Notes under the pieces: model-generated
The model's database searches: none
Told to the model about the DNA's origin: nothing
The model's input: the letters and a program-made list of their open reading frames with translations, nothing else
Assembly (NCBI GenBank): GCA_029062165.1
Contig: JAIDQQ010000010.1
Span: 1 to 33,687, forward strand
DNA: 33,687 bases
Direction of reading: 5' to 3'
Source of the DNA: Ruminococcus sp.
Lineage (GTDB): Bacteria; Bacillota; Clostridia; Oscillospirales; Ruminococcaceae
Made by a program: the position numbers and the translations under genes
Part shown: piece after piece, positions 19,054 through 28,600 of the stretch
Layout of the letters: each line of letters opens with the position of its first letter
How positions within the stretch are numbered: position 1 is the stretch's first letter

Positions 19054-21627
19054 CTAAAATCCGAAATCATTTCTGAACGATACCTTTATATTAAATTCAA
19101 TGCGTTCCTTTAAGGCTCCGCTTTCCTTGTCGACAATATTCAGATAATACGGCTCTGTACTGCTGAACTCCTGACTTTTCAGTACAAAATTTACTTTTGT
19201 TATACGTTCATTGACATCTGTAGTATTTTTATCGGCAATAACTATCTGCATATCGCTGACAGCATTTCCTGTACTGTCACTGAAATAAAGTTCATAGACA
19301 GCCGGTACAGTTTTTCCGCTGACGTTTTCTGTCTGATAAAATTCAAGGGAAAAAATATTGTTTGCAATTCTCCGTGTTTCGCTTAGAAGCTGTAACGGAA
19401 CTTTGCGTATATCCACAAAATGTTTTGAATTTGTTTTGATATTCCGGAACTTTATTACCGGTACACAGCATTCCTGAAGCGAAACGCCACCATGTACAAA
19501 ATTAATACCGCCACCCTGTTTTTTAATACGTATTGTATCATATGGTGCGAATCCTGTTTTTTCTGAACTGAATCTCTTCATAGGTATCTGTATAAGATAT
19601 TGTGATACAGAATTATTTTCAGCGATAACACTACGGTGATTAAGTTCTTCTATAGTTCCGTGTATCAGTGTTCTGTCACTTTTGTCACTTTCGTCAAGTG
19701 GCTGATATGAATATAAAAATCCGTGGTCGGAAGTAATAATTATATTCGTACCTTTCATTGAATTGACAATCATTCTGACAAGTCCGGTAAGTTCCTCGAT
19801 AGTATCCTGACAGGCATCAAAGACCTGATTTTCGGTTGCCGACTTATCCCCGACCGCATCTATTTTGTTATGATAAATATATACAACGTCTGCACCGGAG
19901 ATAAGTTTTCTGCGTTGTTCTGTTTTCAGTGAAAGTAATGTCTCATAAGTCACCGCACAATTATCGGAGCAGGATTTTTTAAGTATTTTATCACGGTTTT
20001 CTGTACTGTTTGTAGACATATCGTCACATAATACATTCATATCATTTTTCAGAACAAGTTTATCGTGCGGAAGAAGTGCTGACATTCCGTATTTAGTCAG
20101 GGACGGAAACACAGACTGCATTGAAGTTATTTCGGCTGTACCATTTGTTTCCCGTATGAGTTTTTCATTGAGTTCAACGGCTGTTTCGTAACGGAAAGCG
20201 TCAGAAATTATGACGTATATGCGGTTATGATTACGAACAAACGGTGAAACTTCTTTCAGATAAAAAGCGTCCTGTTGTGGAATTACCGGAATTTTTCCAT
20301 GAGATTCCATATCATTACGAATTAAATTACACCACTGATTATTTAATTCTGTAAGATACCAGTTTTTATAAATTCTTTCCGCTATATCTGCAATATTTTT
20401 AAACATATCATCAAGTTCAGATGATGCGTATTTAAGACTTTTCCGGAAAGATATATGAAATTTACGGTAATATGTATCCATTCTGAAAAGTCTGTCACAG
20501 TAAGCTTTCCACATCTGTTCCGCATTGCCGTAATGAAATCCGCTGATATGCTCTGTATAGAAATCATACATCTTTGCGAAAGTATTCAGACCGTCATAAT
20601 ATATAGCAAATCTTTTATACCATTTTCCCATTTGTCTTTTTTCCGAAACAGTGATAATATCTTCATATTTTACAACATCATTGCCGATTTCATTCATATA
20701 GCAAGTAATAATATATTCGTCAATGAACGGCAGACAATCCACATCTGCAAGGGATTCTGTACTTTGTTTCTGAAGTCGTGATAAAATATCAAATTGCCGT
20801 GATATTTCATATGACAATTCATAAAGTTTTTCACTTTCAGCCGAATCCGCCCATTCATTTATGACATTATAGCAGAATGTCTGATTTTCTGCGGATATAT
20901 ATTTTTCAAGTCCGGATAAAACTTTTGACTTTACTACCCCCGAAAGTGCAGTAAAAATCAGATTTCTTGAAAAATCAGTCATGGAAAAATTTTCGGAAAA
21001 ATAACCTGTATATTTACTTATCATTTCCATGAACGCTTCTTCACTACCATATTTACGGATACTTTCAAGCGGATTATTACCATCAAGAAAATCGCATAAA
21101 ACCGCCCTGATTATCCCCTGAACTGTGTTATTTTTCGTATTGCACAGAACTGCCATGACATCAATATGTAACTGTACAGGCGTTTCATATTTACTGTGTA
21201 ATGCTATCAGTTTTGCGGTACGTTCTTTATTATCGAAAAATTTATTGTAAAGTTTCATGGTACGTCTGAATGGTGTAGTCTGCGGAATATTAAATTCGTC
21301 CATACGCATGGAAATCAAATCCGCCCTGAATTCCTCGCTGTAAAGCTCTATATCCCTTAACCAGTCTTCGCATAAGTGTGGCATGGAAATCGGGTGATAT
21401 ACAAGGTAATTGCTTTTCGTATCGGTTTCCGACAGTATCATTTTTGCCTCAAAAAAATTGTCACTGGTCAGCTTTAATATTTTGACATCAGTAATATTTA
21501 TATCGTCAATCATTGACTCAAATTCACGTTCAGAATCAAACCAGAATATTATCCGCCTTTCGTAACAATCCGGCAGAGGTTCGGCAAATCTTTTACTTAA
21601 TGTATTGTTTATAGTATCTGTTGTCAT
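19054..21627 (-). CDS. pglZ: BREX protein PglZ (alkaline phosphatase superfamily)
   Basis: An 857-residue PglZ. The phosphatase-type core starts at ~468, with YVIISDAFRYETAVEL (Asp476), VVYIYHNKIDAVGD at ~581 and IIITSDHGFLY (Asp634, His635) as metal-binding motifs. The N-terminal half is helical, as in other type 1 PglZ proteins. In BREX, PglZ works with PglX and BrxC/BrxB and is needed for both host methylation and phage exclusion. The start codon overlaps the stop of the pglX C-terminal fragment (ATGA), with GGAG 8 nt upstream, so translation is coupled to that fragment. Confidence 0.95.
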   Translation of the reverse strand: MTTDTINNTLSKRFAEPLPDCYERRIIFWFDSEREFESMIDDINITDVKILKLTSDNFFEAKMILSETDTKSNYLVYHPISMPHLCEDWLRDIELYSEEFRADLISMRMDEFNIPQTTPFRRTMKLYNKFFDNKERTAKLIALHSKYETPVQLHIDVMAVLCNTKNNTVQGIIRAVLCDFLDGNNPLESIRKYGSEEAFMEMISKYTGYFSENFSMTDFSRNLIFTALSGVVKSKVLSGLEKYISAENQTFCYNVINEWADSAESEKLYELSYEISRQFDILSRLQKQSTESLADVDCLPFIDEYIITCYMNEIGNDVVKYEDIITVSEKRQMGKWYKRFAIYYDGLNTFAKMYDFYTEHISGFHYGNAEQMWKAYCDRLFRMDTYYRKFHISFRKSLKYASSELDDMFKNIADIAERIYKNWYLTELNNQWCNLIRNDMESHGKIPVIPQQDAFYLKEVSPFVRNHNRIYVIISDAFRYETAVELNEKLIRETNGTAEITSMQSVFPSLTKYGMSALLPHDKLVLKNDMNVLCDDMSTNSTENRDKILKKSCSDNCAVTYETLLSLKTEQRRKLISGADVVYIYHNKIDAVGDKSATENQVFDACQDTIEELTGLVRMIVNSMKGTNIIITSDHGFLYSYQPLDESDKSDRTLIHGTIEELNHRSVIAENNSVSQYLIQIPMKRFSSEKTGFAPYDTIRIKKQGGGINFVHGGVSLQECCVPVIKFRNIKTNSKHFVDIRKVPLQLLSETRRIANNIFSLEFYQTENVSGKTVPAVYELYFSDSTGNAVSDMQIVIADKNTTDVNERITKVNFVLKSQEFSSTEPYYLNIVDKESGALKERIEFNIKVSFRNDFGF

Positions 21628-22514
21628 TTGATTTTCTCCAATATATCGCTGAATTTTTCATAATTTGCTTTTACTCCGTCGTCAAGGTCAATATCCGGCA
21701 TCATATCCGCATAATGATGTACTTTTTCTTCGTACTCGTTTATCTCGTCGAGTTGCAGACTAAGTTTTTTCTGACGTTTTTTTAACGTGACTAATTCGTC
21801 CGTACCAGCCTGCCGAATCTGTTCGCCTAAAAATTTTAACTGCGTTCTGTATCGCTCCTGAAGTTCGTGTACGTAATCAGTTCTTAATGTCGCTATTGTT
21901 GTACGCTCCCAACGGTGTACGTATACTAACGCTCTGAATCCGTTGTTTTTTCCGGAACTGAACTCCCAGTATATAGGACGCTTTTTATATATCGTACAAT
22001 GGTCGGCGTAAAATTCGTTAAGCAGATAATTTCTTATGACCTCCCGTGGTGAATTTCCTTTACCTCCGAGCGTTTCCGCTATGAATTTAAGATTTTCTTC
22101 GAGCGTTTCCGTACCGTATACCTTGCGTATAAATTCTACTATCTGTAAAGTAAGGTCATCGCTTAAATAGTCGTCGTCGCATATCGGGATAACATTGCTT
22201 TTTGTAGGCATTATTGTCCGGTACTTAGCGGAATCCCATTCGCCACCTGCATAACATATCCCTTTACAGTCTACGGAATATCGCCCGAAAATACACCCTA
22301 CCGCATAGCTTATCAGCGACTTTATTTCACGTTTCCGGTCAGCTTTGCGGACGGTCACATCTCTTTCCTCGACTTCCGGCGTTAGTTCGTCCTGTAAGCC
22401 GTATATTTTTATAAAAATGCGGTTAAGTTCTTCCTCGTTGGATTTCAGGGTGTTGAAGCGTTTTTCGCATACCTGCTCCCACTGTGCGTATTTTTCAGAA
22501 ATCAATCTCGCCAT
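21624..22514 (-). CDS. pglX: C-terminal fragment of BREX methyltransferase PglX (separate ORF)
   Basis: This 296-residue protein is the C-terminal domain normally fused to PglX. It starts with WEQVCEKRFNTLKSNEEELN and IYGLQDELTPEVEE, and carries SYAVGCIFGRYSVD at ~69-82, all characteristic of the PglX C-terminus, followed by a coiled coil (~215-275) and DLDDGVKANYEKF at the end. It has its own AAAGGAG site and ATG inside the end of the DUF559 gene (20-bp overlap). Together with the upstream 829-residue part it gives 1,125 residues, close to the usual PglX length, so little was lost. It probably folds with the N-terminal part as a two-chain enzyme. An alternative is that it is a non-functional remnant, but the intact frame and good start argue against that. 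Confidence 0.92.
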   Translation of the reverse strand: MARLISEKYAQWEQVCEKRFNTLKSNEEELNRIFIKIYGLQDELTPEVEERDVTVRKADRKREIKSLISYAVGCIFGRYSVDCKGICYAGGEWDSAKYRTIMPTKSNVIPICDDDYLSDDLTLQIVEFIRKVYGTETLEENLKFIAETLGGKGNSPREVIRNYLLNEFYADHCTIYKKRPIYWEFSSGKNNGFRALVYVHRWERTTIATLRTDYVHELQERYRTQLKFLGEQIRQAGTDELVTLKKRQKKLSLQLDEINEYEEKVHHYADMMPDIDLDDGVKANYEKFSDILEKIK

Positions 22515-22884
22515 ATATTCTCTCCTTTACTTTAGCATCTATCATTTCACAGACACCCCTGAAATTGTTATCCACATCATAGTTTGAAAATCTTAGGACA
22601 AACAGATTATATTGTTCTAAAACTTCCGTTCTGATTCCGTCGTATTCCATACCCTCCGCCGTATAGTGTTGCGAACCGTCAAGTTCAATAACCAGTTTGG
22701 CTTTTGAGCAGTAAAAATCAACTATATATTTATCTATGGGTCTCTGTCTGTAGAATTTTACCGGATATTTCCGTAAAAAATCGTACCATAAATGCTTTTC
22801 ATGCCTTGTCATGTTTTTTCTTAGATTTCTTGCGTTTTCTTTCAGATTTTTATTGTAGCCTGTGTATTTGTAATCTTTTTCCAT
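22495..22884 (-). CDS. DUF559 (Vsr-like) endonuclease-domain protein inserted within pglX
   Basis: A 129-residue protein of the DUF559 family, related to very-short-patch-repair and other PD-(D/E)xK-type nucleases. The motifs are FYRQRPIDKYIVDFYC (Asp56) and KLVIELDGSQH (Glu67, Asp69, His73). The frame is open further upstream through the tandem repeat, but the ATG at 22,882-22,884 has an AAAGGAG site 6 nt away and the protein begins there as usual for the family (MEKDYKYTGYNKNLKENARN). It sits between the two halves of pglX, and its last 20 bases overlap the start of the C-terminal half. DUF559 genes in clostridia are often found as small solitary genes beside repeats. Whether this one acts as a nuclease in BREX or is a passenger of a small mobile cassette is open. 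Confidence 0.88.
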   Translation of the reverse strand: MEKDYKYTGYNKNLKENARNLRKNMTRHEKHLWYDFLRKYPVKFYRQRPIDKYIVDFYCSKAKLVIELDGSQHYTAEGMEYDGIRTEVLEQYNLFVLRFSNYDVDNNFRGVCEMIDAKVKERIYGEIDF

Positions 22885-22920
22885 AGTACACTCCTTTATG
22901 TAATTTATTTCCTGACCGCT

Positions 22921-23048
22921 CCGGTATTTGACCCCTCCGGTACGTGACCCCTCCGGTACGTGACCCCTCCGGTACGTGACCCCTCCGGTACGTGACCCCT
23001 CCGGTATGTGACCCCTCCGGTATGTGACCCCTCCGGTATGTGACCCCT
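22921..23048. repeat. Tandem array of eight 16-bp repeats in the pglX-splitting cassette
   Basis: Eight head-to-tail copies of CCGGTACGTGACCCCT: copy 1 has TTTG, copies 2-5 CGTG, and copies 6-8 TGTG at the variable site. A degenerate piece precedes copy 1, and CCGGTAC of a ninth follows copy 8. As the unit is not a multiple of three, one open frame through the array means all frames are open, which explains spurious ORFs here. The array is in the transcribed but probably untranslated spacer between pglX-N and the DUF559 gene. Confidence 0.97.
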
Positions 23049-23050
23049 CC

Positions 23051-23131
23051 GGTACTGCGTACCACCTCACCTTATAGGGGAGGCTTTGGAAGAGAGGCTC
23101 CCATGTAAGGGGAGCTGTCAACGAAGTTGAC
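23051..23131. repeat. Four consecutive hairpins at the upstream end of the cassette
   Basis: Stems in order: GGTAC/GTACC (23,051-23,063), CCTCACC/GGGGAGG (23,065-23,083, one mismatch), GCTCCC/GGGAGC (23,097-23,115) and GTCAAC/GTTGAC (23,117-23,131). The text resembles a dispersed repeat I know from clostridial genomes (CTCCCCT, then GACTGAGGGG). It likely marks the end of a small mobile cassette, with the 16-bp array and DUF559 gene as its body. Confidence 0.75.
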
Positions 23132-23150
23132 TGAGGGGTAAAAAAGGGGG

Positions 23151-25640
23151 TTAAATAAGTGGATGTGTTTCAAAGTCCCAGCTTGTTTCAAAGCTGTCCC
23201 AGTCCTTTTTACTTATTTCAATGTTTTCCTGCACGAGTTTATCAACGTTTGGTTTTTCATTTTCGTCTATAATAACTGGAATATTTCCAATATGACTTTC
23301 ATTAAAATTTAAAGTTGGTGAAATCAATTGCAAAATTTTATCAGATACTATACAATTCAATAATGCTAAATAATATAATTTAAATTCTTCATTATCAATA
23401 AATAATGAACCGCCTGCACCGTCAAAAAGGAAATTATCTTCAAAGTTTCTGAAACCAGTACCAGCACTTGAAATTTTCGTCCATGCAATAAAATTTTTAA
23501 AATATGAATCTCTGTTTCTTAATAATGCATTATTAGATTTTAATAAATCGCCGTTTTCATTCCATAACACAACACTATCCCTGTTGCCATACCATTTTCT
23601 GTAATCTCCGCCCTTGTTATATCTTATCCATTTTGAATAATTCAAATTATCAATAATATTTGTATCTTCAATATTAACTTCATACCATAATTTTATAAAT
23701 CTATTAACATCACAAGTTGACATTCCCTGTTTTGGCGTTCCTAATTCAGAAATGGAAATTCCATTTTCAAAGGCTTTAATAAAATTATCACTTAACCAAT
23801 AGGCAACAGGAGAACCAGTTATTTTTGAAAAGTTTTCCTGTCTGGCGGTATAATATCCCATATTCTCAAAGAACCATTTTTCTTTTTGTTCTATGCTGTC
23901 AACTGCCCCTTGCTTTTCAAACAGTCGGCGATATACTCCGGTATAATCCGGAATATGATTTTTTGAAATTACAAATGCTGTTGTACCAAAATCAGAACCA
24001 AAAACACCACGCCCGAAGTGTATCTTATTTACATATGTATTATGTATATTTATTTTTTTCCTTAACTTTTCGTAACTTGAAAGAAACATCCATACAGGAA
24101 TATTTATCATTGAGTAGTAACCGCCTGATTTAGTCAGATTTTCGCACTTTTCCATAAAACAGGTACTTAAATCAGATTTACTGTCGGGGAAATTCTTCCT
24201 GACAAAGTCCGAAAGCGTTTTATCCATGCCCTTACTGCCCATGTACGGCGGATTCGTACAGACAACATCGTATTTCTGTCCGAGGATATTATAAATTTCA
24301 AGCATCATATCGAGTTGATACTGACTGATACCGAAAGAATCGGAAAAATCAGCGACTTCTTCCGCAAGACCGTCGAAAGTGGTGACAGTCATAAGCGAAC
24401 CGATTGTATCAGCATAGGCGAACTGTCCGGCGAAAGACTTCAGATTCCCCGACAAAAGACCGGTATCAATGCCCATTACGTCGGAAAAATTAGCAAGATG
24501 TGGTTGAATAGCGAGGTCAAGAATGCGTCTGTTGTACTGTCGGGCTTTCATAATTACCGAAAAATAGGCCAGTTGATAGGCACGGCGGTCAATGTCGAGA
24601 CCATAGAGGTTATTTTTCAGAATACTTTCTACGGCGTCACGAGCCGACCACCCACACGACTTATAAATCTGAATAAGAACGTCGAAAGCGTAAACGAGTA
24701 CATGACCCGAACCCATACAAGTATCAATAAACTTAATATCTTCCGGACGCATATTTTTACAATCGTTCCGGATTTTATCGAGTTGTATGCGTACATTTTC
24801 AAGCTGTTCAGGTTCGTCGAGATAGTATAACCATTCGGATTTATCAAAATCCTCGTGACCGTCAAGCCAGAGTCTGCCGAGTGAGTTTTCAACCATATAA
24901 CGTACAATCCAGTCGGGAGTAAAAAGTTGAGTAGCGAATGGAATAGTAACGGAATTGATTTTGATATTCTTTTTAAGGTCAGCGAAAACTTTGTCTTTAG
25001 GTTCGGAGTTATAGTACTGATACAGCCAGCCGATAATTTGTACCTGATTTTTCCAGTCATCTTCGGGGATATCGTTAATCATTTTAGCAATAACGCTATC
25101 TTTTCTTAGAAGATTATTCGGGAAAAGAAGTTCTGTCCAAGAGTCCAGCTTCTCAAACATATAGGGCAGTCCGTGATTGAGGGCATTGCACTGTCTTATC
25201 AGAAGATACTTATAAAGCGTATCAATCTGTTGTTTATCGAGAAGTTCAAGTACATATTGCCGGTCGATACCCTCAATATTGACATTGAGAGCATCTTTAA
25301 GAATTTCCGGTTTAAAATCGTTGTTGTGGTCGCTGAAAACACGGATACGAGACGGCAGATAGCCATTAACCTCCATGAAACGCAAAGCAATGAATCTGTT
25401 AAACCACGTATAAGCGACTTCCTCTACAGTCTGCCGGAAACCGTTAAGATTTATACGATTAATAAGTTGTTTACGCTGATTTATTTCATTTTGAGTAAGA
25501 GCCTTGCCATTGACGGTCAGCAGAGCGGAATCATTTTTACCGTTTTCTGTTACTTCGTATTCAAAAGCCTTTTGAGTGACGGCATTTATTAAAGCAGTTC
25601 TTGCATAGACTGCAAAATTTTTAACAGCAGATTTATTCAT
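23151..25640 (-). CDS. pglX: N-terminal part of BREX adenine methyltransferase PglX (methylase and target recognition)
   Basis: An 829-residue protein covering the methyltransferase part of PglX, which normally has ~1,150-1,250 residues. Motif I is DTCMGSGHVLVYAFD (~306-320) and the catalytic motif IV is NPPY (463-466), typical of N6-adenine methylases. Residues ~490-790 are the target-recognition region. The chain stops right after DSFETSWDFETHPLI, a point where intact PglX continues directly into the C-terminal domain found here as a separate ORF at 21,624-22,514. A GAGGTGA site lies 6 nt before the ATG, and brxC ends 9 bp upstream. The base composition of the recognition part is far more AT-rich than its flanks. 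PglX marks host DNA and sets BREX specificity. Confidence 0.95.
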   Translation of the reverse strand: MNKSAVKNFAVYARTALINAVTQKAFEYEVTENGKNDSALLTVNGKALTQNEINQRKQLINRINLNGFRQTVEEVAYTWFNRFIALRFMEVNGYLPSRIRVFSDHNNDFKPEILKDALNVNIEGIDRQYVLELLDKQQIDTLYKYLLIRQCNALNHGLPYMFEKLDSWTELLFPNNLLRKDSVIAKMINDIPEDDWKNQVQIIGWLYQYYNSEPKDKVFADLKKNIKINSVTIPFATQLFTPDWIVRYMVENSLGRLWLDGHEDFDKSEWLYYLDEPEQLENVRIQLDKIRNDCKNMRPEDIKFIDTCMGSGHVLVYAFDVLIQIYKSCGWSARDAVESILKNNLYGLDIDRRAYQLAYFSVIMKARQYNRRILDLAIQPHLANFSDVMGIDTGLLSGNLKSFAGQFAYADTIGSLMTVTTFDGLAEEVADFSDSFGISQYQLDMMLEIYNILGQKYDVVCTNPPYMGSKGMDKTLSDFVRKNFPDSKSDLSTCFMEKCENLTKSGGYYSMINIPVWMFLSSYEKLRKKINIHNTYVNKIHFGRGVFGSDFGTTAFVISKNHIPDYTGVYRRLFEKQGAVDSIEQKEKWFFENMGYYTARQENFSKITGSPVAYWLSDNFIKAFENGISISELGTPKQGMSTCDVNRFIKLWYEVNIEDTNIIDNLNYSKWIRYNKGGDYRKWYGNRDSVVLWNENGDLLKSNNALLRNRDSYFKNFIAWTKISSAGTGFRNFEDNFLFDGAGGSLFIDNEEFKLYYLALLNCIVSDKILQLISPTLNFNESHIGNIPVIIDENEKPNVDKLVQENIEISKKDWDSFETSWDFETHPLI

Positions 25641-25649
25641 AAATTCACC

Positions 25650-28600
25650 TCAAATAATATGTAGTACGTCATGACCGTTTAATTTTTCGAGAAGATTTTT
25701 TCTGATTTGCGATACGTATTTATCAATATCCTGTTCATTCTGAAGTTTAGCGGTATTGCATATTACGTTATGACTGATAATTACAGTATCAACATCCGGT
25801 TTTTCCTCAACGACGAGTTTTTTCATATAACGCTGTTGAATATTCATTATCTGAATTTTCATAGCATCGAGTTTAGTAAGAGATTCAGATTTTTCAGCGT
25901 TTTCTTTCTGCGTTTCAAAATCTTCGTCGGCATGACTGATAATATTTTTCTGTCCGATACCAGCGGTCTGATGTATCTGACCCATTGCGTTACGGATATC
26001 CGCTGAAACTTCCTCACGCTTATTTTCAAGCAGTTTATCGTATACTTGCTGTATATTATGTATAAGTTCAGGCAATTCGGAAATACGTCTGTAAGGTTTT
26101 TTCATGTTAAGTATTTCACGTATTTTAATAATATCTGAATTTGCTTTTGTTTCCATTCGGAAATATTCCTTTTCAGAGTCTACAGAATCAAGTAAATTTT
26201 TTGCATTATCAAAAACAGTTTTCTGATTGCCGTCAAAGAACGTCAGCACTTCTGAAACATCTTCGGCATTATCAAGTAAATCGTCCTGCATTCTGACAGC
26301 CTGCTGAAGAAATGCTATATTGTCGTTACGATACGTGAAAAATTCGTCAATCAGTTTGTTTCCCTGCTCTATGATTTCCTTTCCGGGATAGTTATAATTT
26401 TTATAATAAGTTTTAAGAAGATTACTGTAACTTTCACGTTGAGAACCGAAATTTTTTATGATATATTCAATCAGTTCATTTTCGGTATCGGGGACAGTAC
26501 CAAGCGGACAATTGAAATATTCTCCGAGAAAATCACGTACTTTTTTAATGAGGTCAGACGGCGGTACTATACGGAAACTTACAATTAATTTATCAATTTC
26601 TTTTTTATCCTGTAGGTAAAAAGGCAGTTTTTTATCATCGGGAGACAGTATATTTCCGGCGTATTTTACAGTAATTTTACCATCGGCAAGCATTTCCGCT
26701 GTAACTCCGGCAATATCAATTGCACGCCAGCCATATGGAATATCTGAAAATCTCCGCTGGATATCGCCCATAGAAGTCGGCAGAGATTTGAATTTCTGTA
26801 TGTCAAGATACTGCTGTAACTCCTTGACTGCCTCGGCGTTCGGATAGCCTGAATCACTTAAAGTCAGCTGTTTCTGTTTATCCGTAAGAATTTCCGTAAT
26901 TTCATAATTATTGTTATAACTTTTATTTATATAATTCAGTTTTGTGTAAACGCTTTCTATCAGTACCGAAAGTGCTTTTTCGATTTTTTCCTTTATTGAA
27001 GAGATATTCAGATTCAGTTTATCACCGGCAACATAAATACGGCTTTCGGAAATCGCCTGTGAAATACGTGTTGTTGCTTCATTTTCGTGTTCCGAAGCTT
27101 CCGTTTCACGATTGCGTATTATACTCCGGATTGCTTCGGGGAGCAGGGAAATATTTTTTCCCTTTACATAAGTCCGTATTTTCATAGCAAATTCAAGTTC
27201 TTCAAAATATCTGAATTTATCGGACAATACAATAATAACTGAATTATTTACAGCAGATTGCATAAGAAAATAGGAATCATCATGACTGTAAATTTCAGAA
27301 GCAACTGTAATGAACTGTAGTGTAATATTACTTACAGGCTTTCCGATTAATTTTTCGTCAATCTGTCTGTTATACATAAATTCATATTCTGAATAGACGA
27401 ATTTTTTTCCCGAATGAATTTTATTGAATATTATATCTGAAATGGCGTCAGTAACCGTTGCACTGTCTACAGGGGTATTGCGTATTTCCCTTGCAATGTC
27501 CTGTTCATCATCTGTGAGGAAAGTATATGTATCGCCGGTGCGTGAAACATAGTTCTGTAATATAAGCCTGTCAAGTGACTGCTGAATAGTACGTCGCATT
27601 ATTATTTTGTCTGTACGTATATCATCTGCCATAAGTATAGTGATATTATCAATATTGGCTTTTATATCATCTATATATCTTATCAGATACAGTAATTTCA
27701 GAATACTTACATCATAAGGCATAATACCGTCATTATTATCGGAAGCACTCTGACAGCGGTCAATAACACGGCGGATAGAACCTTCAAGAAATGTATGTAC
27801 GGTATCGTAAAAAAGACTGAACGGTATAAGGGCATATTCGTCCTTATGCTGAATAGCCTGTGCGGTTTCCTGAAATCCAGAAAGCATTGAACGCTCACCT
27901 CCTGAAAGATGTTTACCGGAATTTCCGTGCTTACGAATCTGTGCAAGGACATTCTGCATAAGTCTGAACTGATACGGAATAAACGGATATGTTTCGATAA
28001 ATTCACTCTCACCGGAATAACCTTTCAAATCGCTTCTTGCATCTCTGAAAGAAAACAGGTTACGGAGTACTGAATGATTTTTTTCGTACTGCAATTCAAG
28101 TATATTCTTTGCGGAATCTGTTTTTTCAAGGATACGCTTTTTTATTACCTCGTCGACAGACGACGACGAAAGACTTAAACGTGTATTGAATCTGCCTTGA
28201 ATCTTTGAGAAGTCGTTACCGGTGATTTTAGTTACACTGTCGATAGCCTCCTGACTTGTTACCATTACCCATACACGTCCGGCACATTTAGTACCGATTT
28301 CTTCTACAATAGTCTGGAGATTCAACATAAGGTCAGAATCTGAACCGATATACTGTCCTACTTCGTCTATCATGAAAAGTAACCTGAAATTTTTTCCCTG
28401 ACTGTTGATATAATCTCTGATTTCCTTAACAAGCTGTTCTATACTCATGTCAATTTCCTCTTCACCGTTGAACCAGTTTCGGGCAGTAGTTTCGCTTATG
28501 CCGAGGGATTCTGTCATAGCCGTTACAACGTCGTCTTCAAAGAAGACAAATGAATCACGTGAATCTTCCCATTTTCCGCCGTTTACACGTGCGAATACTT

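Noticed and set aside
22921..23048. CRISPR array
   Set aside because: The 16-bp units are directly adjacent without unique spacers.
22885..23121. N-terminal extension of the DUF559 protein with a GGVTYRRGHIPEGS-type repeat
   Set aside because: It is a translation of the 16-bp array. The unit length keeps all frames open, and the strong ribosome binding site at the ATG at 22,884 gives the family-typical start.
24315..24830. Plus-strand ORF of 171 codons inside pglX
   Set aside because: It is antisense to the conserved methyltransferase part and has no recognisable protein features.
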